Source: UPXZ01 sp964634605 (GTDB lineage: Bacteria; Bacteroidota; Bacteroidia; Bacteroidales; Paludibacteraceae). Taken from it: 18,980 nucleotides of DNA. A program made the translations under genes and the position numbers. The notes under the pieces are model-generated. The model was not told the DNA's origin, did not search any database, and saw only the letters and a program-made list of their open reading frames with translations. Where the stretch lies: NCBI GenBank assembly GCA_964634605.1, contig CAZWLJ010000051.1:1-18980 (forward strand), read 5' to 3'. Positions 14,112 to 18,980 of the stretch are shown here, piece by piece. The stretch's first letter is position 1. Every line of letters starts with the position of its first letter.

Positions 14112-15362
14112 TTACAGCCTTGGTTTGAAGAACCAGAATTCGTTGATCGATGCGCTGAATGTTAGCTTCAGGTAATCTTCACGAAGCATGGATGACGATC
14201 CGATTTTTCCGTATTCGAGCGAGGCATTCATTATGCTTTTACCTGTTCGGGTGGGCAATCCCACACCTATGCTGAATATATAATTATTCGGTTGCCCGTT
14301 TCCAAACCGGTAGTACTGATTGACAGTACTGAATCCAATCCGGTATCGAATATGGTCGGAATATCTGGCCCGCCCGAAAGGATTCGGTATATATTCAGCT
14401 CCTAAAGCTATGCGTGAAGTATTGACCAGTGAATCGGTTTTACCGAAAAACAAAGCATCACCCCATTTCTGCTGCATATAATCAGCGCCAATGGTCAGCT
14501 TTTTATTAAATGTATAGGACAAACCTACCCCAAGTGTCTGAGGCAGTTCAAAGCCTTTTATGTTTTTTATCGTATCACCGTTGAGTGTGGAAGTGTATTC
14601 TCCGTTCAGCTTGTTTTTATTTTCATAGATAACACCAAGCGTAACATCATGCTTTCCGGCAAATGTATTGTAGATTTGCAGTCCGTATCTGAGTTTGAAA
14701 TCTGATGCTTTAATCTGATTGGTATAAAGCGATGAGCTGAATCCGGTAGTACTTCCGAAAGTGAGGGTGCGAAAATGGCTGGCATCACCAAAAAGGTAAT
14801 ATGCATTCACCCCGACTGATACATGGTTGAATAATCCGGCAGATAAGCCTCCGTAAAGTTGCGAAATACCTCCCGAACCTGAAAAAGTCTGCTGAAAACC
14901 CACTTTGTACGGATCTTCTGCAGGTGAATTTCGTTTTATGACTAATGAATCGGAACTGCTGAAGTTATAGCCGGCAAGCGAAAAAGGTTGTAATCCGGCA
15001 CTGAATGCCAGCCACTTTGCGAGCGGAAAACGGATGGACATATACTCCAGATTCGCATTCAGAGTATTTTTGGAGTTATTTTTGTCCGAAAAGTGAGAAA
15101 AACGCATACCGGCACCCAGGTCGAACATAAAAGTAAGACTATCCACACTTGTATACGATGCCGGATTAGCGCTGTTGATCGTACTTTGCGAACGGTTGCC
15201 AAACGACACACCACCCATTCCGCGAATTTCGGTTGCAGTACCGTCAGATATTTCGCCATATCCGAAGCGGGTGTAAGGTGAGTTGATCGTATTTTGACTT
15301 ACAGCAAAATGTGCAGCAAAAGCTAACAAAATTACTGCAAATGATCTTATCTTGTTATGCAT
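14112..15362 (-). CDS. Outer-membrane beta-barrel protein (putative)
   Basis: The 416-residue protein has a Sec signal peptide (about 1-22, cleavage likely after AVS). The mature part begins NTINSPYTRFGYGEI and is rich in alternating hydrophobic/polar strands and aromatic residues, such as LGAGMRFSHF, YMSIRFPLAKWLAFSAGL and VSVGVNAYYLFGD, ending in NEFWFFKPRL, as expected for a barrel. It resembles the FadL/OmpP1-like hypothetical barrel proteins often found just before lptC in Bacteroidetes. No ligand can be named. It ends 3 bases before lptC, which suggests a shared role in envelope assembly or simple co-expression. The gap upstream (15363-15531) holds only a weak -7-like box (CATCTTTG at 15425-15418, minus strand). 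Confidence 0.8.
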   Translation of the reverse strand: MHNKIRSFAVILLAFAAHFAVSQNTINSPYTRFGYGEISDGTATEIRGMGGVSFGNRSQSTINSANPASYTSVDSLTFMFDLGAGMRFSHFSDKNNSKNTLNANLEYMSIRFPLAKWLAFSAGLQPFSLAGYNFSSSDSLVIKRNSPAEDPYKVGFQQTFSGSGGISQLYGGLSAGLFNHVSVGVNAYYLFGDASHFRTLTFGSTTGFSSSLYTNQIKASDFKLRYGLQIYNTFAGKHDVTLGVIYENKNKLNGEYTSTLNGDTIKNIKGFELPQTLGVGLSYTFNKKLTIGADYMQQKWGDALFFGKTDSLVNTSRIALGAEYIPNPFGRARYSDHIRYRIGFSTVNQYYRFGNGQPNNYIFSIGVGLPTRTGKSIMNASLEYGKIGSSSMLREDYLKLTFSASINEFWFFKPRL

Positions 15363-15531
15363 TTTATTTGTTGAAGGATAGAATCCGGATTATATTATCT
15401 CGTTTTTTTTGAATATGCAAAGATGGCACAATTAATTTTCATGTGAAAATAAAAAAACTCTCACCCCGTTAAAAAAACTGAAACTCAAGTCGTCGATGCT
15501 TAAAATAACCGTAAATATGCGTGCCGGGGGA

Positions 15532-16383
15532 TTATAAAATCATTTTTTCAATTGGCACCACCAGGATTCCTTCGGCTCCCAGATTTTTCAGCTTGCCTAT
15601 AATATCCCAGAATCCTTTTTCGCTTATCACGGCATGCAACGAGCTCCATCCGGTTTTGGCCAGTGGCATGATGGTAGGACTTCGCATACCCGGAATAATT
15701 TCCACTATCTTTTCGATATTTTCAGTAGGCACATTCATTAGAACGTATTTTTTATCTTCTGCCATCTGAACAGCCTCAATCCGGAATAAAAGTTCATCCA
15801 GTATTTTTACATTCTCAGCCGACAAATCCTTGTTTGCTATAAGCAGAGCTTCAGAAGTCATGATCGTTTCAACTTCCTTCAGATGATTGGTTATCAGCGT
15901 ACTACCGGAACTCACAATATCAAAAATCGCATCGGCAAGCCCGATACCAGTAGCTATTTCCACAGAGCCTGTAATCACATGAATCCGAGCGTCTATATGG
16001 TTGGTTTTGAGGTATTCGCCTAATATTGCCGGATAGGATGTAGCTATTACTTTTCCGTCAAACCACTGTTTCCCGGTGTAAATTTCCTCTTTCGGAACAG
16101 CCAGCGAGAGTCTGCACTTGCTGAAACCCAGACGTTTGACAATCCGGGCATTTTTGTTTTTTTCAACAAACTCGTTTTCTCCCACAATACCAGCATCCGC
16201 CACACCATCAGCTACCGACTGGGGTATGTCATCATCTCTCAGAAACAGGACTTCTACCGGAAAATTCCGGGATGGCATAAGGAGCAGTCTTTTAGCCGAT
16301 TCGAGCTTAATGCCTGTTTCGGTAAGCAGATTCATAGTATCGTCGTGGAGTCTTCCTTTGGTCTGTATTGCTATTCTTAACAT
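15532..16383 (-). CDS. hisG: ATP phosphoribosyltransferase, long form
   Basis: HisG catalyses the first step of histidine synthesis, joining ATP and PRPP. The 283-residue protein is the long form: a two-lobed catalytic core and a C-terminal regulatory ACT-like domain (about 208-283) for histidine feedback. Core motifs are LRIAIQTKGRL (2-12), DAGIVGENEF (63-72), ATSYPAILGEYL (114-125) and the PRPP loop GSVEIATGIGLADAIFD (139-155). Length fits the long form (about 280-300), so HisZ is not needed. In many Bacteroidetes hisG heads a hisGDCB operon; here no hisD follows, and the next gene downstream, 169 bases away, is an outer-membrane protein. It has its own -7 box and lies just after the terminator of the small lipoprotein gene. 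Confidence 0.97.
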   Translation of the reverse strand: MLRIAIQTKGRLHDDTMNLLTETGIKLESAKRLLLMPSRNFPVEVLFLRDDDIPQSVADGVADAGIVGENEFVEKNKNARIVKRLGFSKCRLSLAVPKEEIYTGKQWFDGKVIATSYPAILGEYLKTNHIDARIHVITGSVEIATGIGLADAIFDIVSSGSTLITNHLKEVETIMTSEALLIANKDLSAENVKILDELLFRIEAVQMAEDKKYVLMNVPTENIEKIVEIIPGMRSPTIMPLAKTGWSSLHAVISEKGFWDIIGKLKNLGAEGILVVPIEKMIL

Positions 16384-16402
16384 ATTGTATACGTTTTGGT
16401 TG

Positions 16403-16410
16403 CAAAAATA
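16403..16410 (-). promoter_or_regulatory. -7 box of hisG
   Basis: The minus strand reads TATTTTTG, matching TAnnTTTG, 19 bases before the hisG ATG, giving a leader of only about 12 bases. That leaves no room for a histidine attenuator. The -33 region falls in the terminator hairpin at 16431-16454. Confidence 0.45.
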
Positions 16411-16430
16411 CTTAAATTAAAGCAAAAAAG

Positions 16431-16454
16431 AAAGCCCGTTTTTCAACGGGCTTT
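16431..16454 (-). terminator. Rho-independent terminator of the first small lipoprotein gene
   Basis: AAAGCCCGTT (16431-16440) pairs with AACGGGCTTT (16445-16454) around a 4-base loop. On the minus strand it is followed by CTTTTTTG. It lies 26 bases after the stop at 16481. The other strand also has a T-run, but no plus-strand gene ends here. Confidence 0.88.
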
Positions 16455-16480
16455 TTTGACTTTAAGTCAGCTGTGTTCAA

Positions 16481-16669
16481 TTATTGAACTGCAGTAGCAG
16501 CAGAGTCAACAACAGCAGTAGCAGCAGAGTCAACAACAGCAGTAGCAGAATCAACAACTTCTACAACTTCAGTTGCAATTGAATCTTGAGCTTCTTCAGC
16601 TTTTTCAGCTGGTTTGTTGCATGCTACGAACATTGAAGCAACAGCAAAAAATAAAAATACTTTTTTCAT
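16481..16669 (-). CDS. Small repeat-containing lipoprotein, paralog A
   Basis: A 62-residue protein with an N-terminal signal MKKVFLFFAVASMFVAC ending in a probable lipobox Cys (C17), followed by NKPAEKAEE. The mature chain is short, acidic and low-complexity. It has an approximate 8-residue repeat, VVDSATA then VVDSAATA twice, encoded by a 24-bp tandem DNA repeat. No domain is recognised. The neighbouring gene (16894-17076) has a near-identical signal peptide and CNKPA start, so the two arose by duplication. It has its own promoter and terminator. The small size, strong-looking promoter and repeats suggest an abundant lipoprotein of the envelope, but no function is claimed. The lipobox is loose at -3 (Phe), which is a weak point. 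Confidence 0.75.
   Translation of the reverse strand: MKKVFLFFAVASMFVACNKPAEKAEEAQDSIATEVVEVVDSATAVVDSAATAVVDSAATAVQ
16491..16559. repeat. 24-bp tandem repeat within small lipoprotein gene
   Basis: Two perfect 24-bp units (16491-16514 and 16515-16538, each starting GCAGTAGCAGCAGAGTCAAC) are followed by a third unit (16539-16559) that lacks three bases and has small changes. The unit is in frame and encodes the VVDSAATA peptide repeat, so slippage would change length by whole 8-residue steps. Confidence 0.85.
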
Positions 16670-16729
16670 TTTGTTTTAATCCTTTAAAAATTTAACATGT
16701 TATATATTTTGTTCAATTCAAAATCGGTG

Positions 16730-16737
16730 CAAAGTTA
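16730..16737 (-). promoter_or_regulatory. -7 box of small lipoprotein A
   Basis: The minus strand reads TAACTTTG followed by CACCG, an extended match to Bacteroidales promoters. The same TAACTTTGCACCG is found before paralog B. It is 61 bases before the ATG at 16669. No clear -33 TTTG is seen. Confidence 0.55.
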
Positions 16738-16854
16738 CATCAATAATTTGAAATAACATTAATAATTTTCATTTTTTTTTATTTTTTTTTTACCTTTACT
16801 TGTTTTTCCTAAAAAAAGCCTTAAAAAACGGGTAAAAATTCAATAAAACAACAA

Positions 16855-16874
16855 ACTGTTTCTGACAAAACAGT
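16855..16874 (-). terminator. Probable terminator of small lipoprotein B
   Basis: ACTGTTT (16855-16861) and AAACAGT (16868-16874) form a 7-bp stem with a 6-base loop. On the minus strand it is followed by TTGTTGTTTTATTG, a broken T-tract. It lies 19 bases after the stop of paralog B. It is weaker than the terminator of paralog A. Confidence 0.5.
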
Positions 16875-16893
16875 AAAAAACTTCAGATACTGA

Positions 16894-17076
16894 TTACATA
16901 GCCGGAGCCACGCTGTCCACCGGTGCAATGCTGTCGGAGCTCAGGGTATCTGCTGCAGCCGGTACAACTTCTTCTACTACCAGCGAGTCTGTCTGTGAAT
17001 CGCTTTGATTCTGAGCAGGTTTGTTGCATGCAACAAAAAAGGAAGCTACAGCGATAAATAAAAATACTTTTTTCAT
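16894..17076 (-). CDS. Small lipoprotein, paralog B
   Basis: A 60-residue protein starting MKKVFLFIAVASFFVACNKP, nearly the same signal and lipobox region as its neighbour (16481-16669). The mature chain differs: it is Asp/Ser/Ala/Pro-rich with acidic stretches (SDSQTDSLVVEEVVPAA, DTLSSDSIAPVDSVAPAM) and keeps only loose DS-x-A-P-x repeats. The shared promoter and signal with a diverged acidic tail indicates tandem duplication, then relaxed selection or change of role. It lies 92 bases downstream of the acyl-CoA synthetase stop and has its own full promoter. No function is recognised. Confidence 0.72.
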   Translation of the reverse strand: MKKVFLFIAVASFFVACNKPAQNQSDSQTDSLVVEEVVPAAADTLSSDSIAPVDSVAPAM

Positions 17077-17107
17077 TCTTTATAAATATTGTTTCTAAAA
17101 AACGGTG

Positions 17108-17140
17108 CAAAGTTACTACATTTTCATATTCATGAACAAA
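17108..17140 (-). promoter_or_regulatory. Promoter of small lipoprotein B
   Basis: On the minus strand TTTG (17140-17137) and TAACTTTG (17115-17108) are 21 bases apart, and the -7 box is followed by CACCG as in paralog A. The leader to the ATG at 17076 is about 25 bases. Confidence 0.65.
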
Positions 17141-17168
17141 TATTCTTTTACTTTTTTAAAATATTTTT

Positions 17169-18896
17169 TCAGGACTCGAATGCAGTGGTGTAGAGGTATC
17201 TTTTTATACTCTTTTTTGGAGTTTTTTCAAATTCATGCGGATAGAGGTGTATTTTGGCCACACTTTCATATCCGGCTACAGAGGCATTCAGCATTTTGCG
17301 GTTTTCTTCCATCACCTTTTCAAGTTGTTCCTGGCTCAAACCCTCGGCATCAACTGCCTCATAATCAGGGCATACCAATGCCATTAATTTTCCTTTAGAA
17401 TCGATAACCAGGCTTTCCATGACAAATGGCATATTATTAAGTTTTGCTTCAATTTCTTCCGGATAAATATTTTGTCCGTTTGCACTCAGTATCATGGTTT
17501 TATTACGTCCGCGAATAAATATGTTGCCCTCTGCGTCAATACTTCCCAGGTCGCCTGTATGCAGCCAGCCTTCGCCATCCAGTATGTCTTTGGTCGATTC
17601 TTCGTTTTTGTAATATCCGCTCATCACGTTTTCGCCTCTTACAAAAATTTCGCCTACCCCGGTTTTCGGATCAGGCCGGTCAATTTTTGCCTCCATTATA
17701 TCCAGCACTTTTCCGGCAGATTTCGGGAGGAAATCGTTGGTATGTGAATAACTGATCAGCGGAGCACACTCTGTCATGCCGTATCCGACTGTGAAGGGAA
17801 ATTTAATTTTATGAAAAAACTCTTCCACTTCAGCATTCAGCGGAGCGCCCCCAACAATGACCTGTGAGAAATTTCCGCCAAAAGCATCAATCAGTCTTTT
17901 TCTTATCTGTGCCAGTATGGTCTGATCCAGAAACGGAATACTGAGTACCCAGCGCATTGAGGGTCTTTCGAGCAGAGGCTGGATTTGTTTTTTATAGATT
18001 TTCTCGATTATCAGCGGAACACAGAAAATAACATTAGGCCTTACTTCGGCAAATGCATTGAGGAGTATTTTGGCCGAAGGAGTACGCCCGATAAAATGCA
18101 CATGACTTCCGGTGCAGGTGGCAGTCAGAAAATCGAATGCACACCCGTAGGCATGTGCAAGTGGCAGGAATGCCACCAGTTTGAATCCCGGTTCCAGGAG
18201 CCCGGTGCGAATGCCGAAGGTGATATTCCCGGCAAAATTATTGCCTGTAAGCATCACTCCCTTGCTGAATCCGGTTGTTCCGGATGTGTAACTGATGCAT
18301 ACGAGTTCCGAATTGTGTTTATCGATATATCTTACTGAATCTTTATGGAATCCGTCGGGATACTTTTTTTCGAAAAGCTCACGTATGTGTTTTTTTGTCA
18401 GTTTAGCCGGATTAAGCGGAGCTACAATATTTTCTTTCGATTCATTTTCCTCAAGCAATGTAGGAAGTGGTTGATTAATAATTGTAATCAAATGGAAATC
18501 AGTCAGTGAATAGACAGCTTTTACGGTTCTCAGGTTGCTCTCTTCGAGGTTTTCCCAGATATAATCACTTACAAAAAGCGCTTTTGATTCCGAGTGATTG
18601 ATGATATGATGCACATCATTCGGATTAAAATCCTGCAAAATGGGAATAATAACAGCACCATATGTAACTGTAGCCAGGTAGGTAATAGCCCAGTTGGCAT
18701 TATTTTTACCTATCAGCGCTATTTTATCATTTCTTTTAATCTCCGTTTGTTCAAATAAAAGATGAAGTTTAGCTATTTCCTCTGCCACCTGAGCATAGGT
18801 TAACGTTAAATTTTCGCCATAATTTGTATATGCATTCAGATTCCAGTTTTTTCTGAAACTGTCTTCGAATAAGCGTATAAAGTTATCTCGTATCAT
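17169..18896 (-). CDS. AMP-dependent long-chain acyl-CoA synthetase (FadD-like)
   Basis: The 575-residue enzyme belongs to the ANL adenylate-forming family. It activates a carboxylic acid, most likely a fatty acid, with ATP and transfers it to CoA. Motifs in order: YTSGTTGFSKG (203-213, phosphate loop), PLAHAYG, VGGAPL, GYGMTE (371-376), GWLHTGDLG (443-451, with the ATP-ribose Asp), GRNK hinge (463-466), ANGQNIYPEEIE, and the C-terminal KTPKKSIKRYLY (558-569) holding the catalytic Lys. Length and the missing long insert fit bacterial long-chain acyl-CoA synthetases. There is no beta-oxidation gene nearby, so a role in phospholipid remodelling or scavenging of fatty acids is as likely. It starts 84 bases from the window edge; only a poor -7-like box (TAATTTTTG) is seen upstream. 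Chain-length specificity is not determinable. Confidence 0.94.
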   Translation of the reverse strand: MIRDNFIRLFEDSFRKNWNLNAYTNYGENLTLTYAQVAEEIAKLHLLFEQTEIKRNDKIALIGKNNANWAITYLATVTYGAVIIPILQDFNPNDVHHIINHSESKALFVSDYIWENLEESNLRTVKAVYSLTDFHLITIINQPLPTLLEENESKENIVAPLNPAKLTKKHIRELFEKKYPDGFHKDSVRYIDKHNSELVCISYTSGTTGFSKGVMLTGNNFAGNITFGIRTGLLEPGFKLVAFLPLAHAYGCAFDFLTATCTGSHVHFIGRTPSAKILLNAFAEVRPNVIFCVPLIIEKIYKKQIQPLLERPSMRWVLSIPFLDQTILAQIRKRLIDAFGGNFSQVIVGGAPLNAEVEEFFHKIKFPFTVGYGMTECAPLISYSHTNDFLPKSAGKVLDIMEAKIDRPDPKTGVGEIFVRGENVMSGYYKNEESTKDILDGEGWLHTGDLGSIDAEGNIFIRGRNKTMILSANGQNIYPEEIEAKLNNMPFVMESLVIDSKGKLMALVCPDYEAVDAEGLSQEQLEKVMEENRKMLNASVAGYESVAKIHLYPHEFEKTPKKSIKRYLYTTAFES

Positions 18897-18980
18897 TTTG
18901 AGCTATGAATTGTAATTAAAAATATTTTTTTAGTACATGACAAAAATTATATAGCGATATAATTATTTGAATATCAATAA

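Noticed and set aside
16491..16559. Repeats resembling a CRISPR array
   Set aside because: Units are directly tandem with no spacers and lie in frame within a coding gene; no cas genes are near.

Overview
The window looks like a chromosomal segment of a Bacteroidetes bacterium, most likely order Bacteroidales. Three things point there. Ribosome-binding sites are not obvious, while many genes are preceded by the Bacteroides-type -7 box TAnnTTTG, sometimes with a TTTG or TTG at -33. The gene families (DUF1846, GH125, SPFH plus a small Arc-like protein, an OMP/lptC pair, a TatA/TatC system without TatB) are typical of that phylum. Coding is dense and no RNA genes, phage genes, insertion sequences or CRISPR arrays were seen. 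No gene-free stretch exceeds 300 bases; the largest gap is 16670-16893.

Layout. A minus-strand Gfo/Idh/MocA oxidoreductase (27-1016) is divergent from a plus-strand block, 1170-5275: an SPFH membrane protein, a small GTG-start Arc-like (ribbon-helix-helix) gene, a uridine-phosphorylase-like enzyme, mnmE and a small unknown protein. A bidirectional terminator at 5285-5319 closes this block against everything to the right, which is all on the minus strand.

The minus-strand part, read in its direction of transcription (right to left), contains a long-chain acyl-CoA synthetase; two paralogous tiny lipoproteins, each with its own near-identical promoter; a lone long-form hisG; an outer-membrane beta-barrel protein with lptC; tatA-tatC; then ECF S component - phosphoribosyltransferase - DUF362 Tat substrate - NapH/NapG-like polyferredoxin - GH125 mannosidase, ending in a strong terminator at 7040-7078; and finally DUF1846.

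The most interesting part is 8666-13405. A minimal Tat translocase (TatA, TatC) lies next to a DUF362 protein with a textbook twin-arginine signal and a 508-residue membrane polyferredoxin. That polyferredoxin reads as NapH fused to NapG through a hydrophobic segment preceded by KRRFLS, which resembles an internal Tat signal. It suggests an envelope electron-transfer module whose C-terminal iron-sulfur domain is moved across the membrane by Tat after Sec-type insertion of the first four helices. Its electron donor, acceptor and function cannot be told from the sequence.
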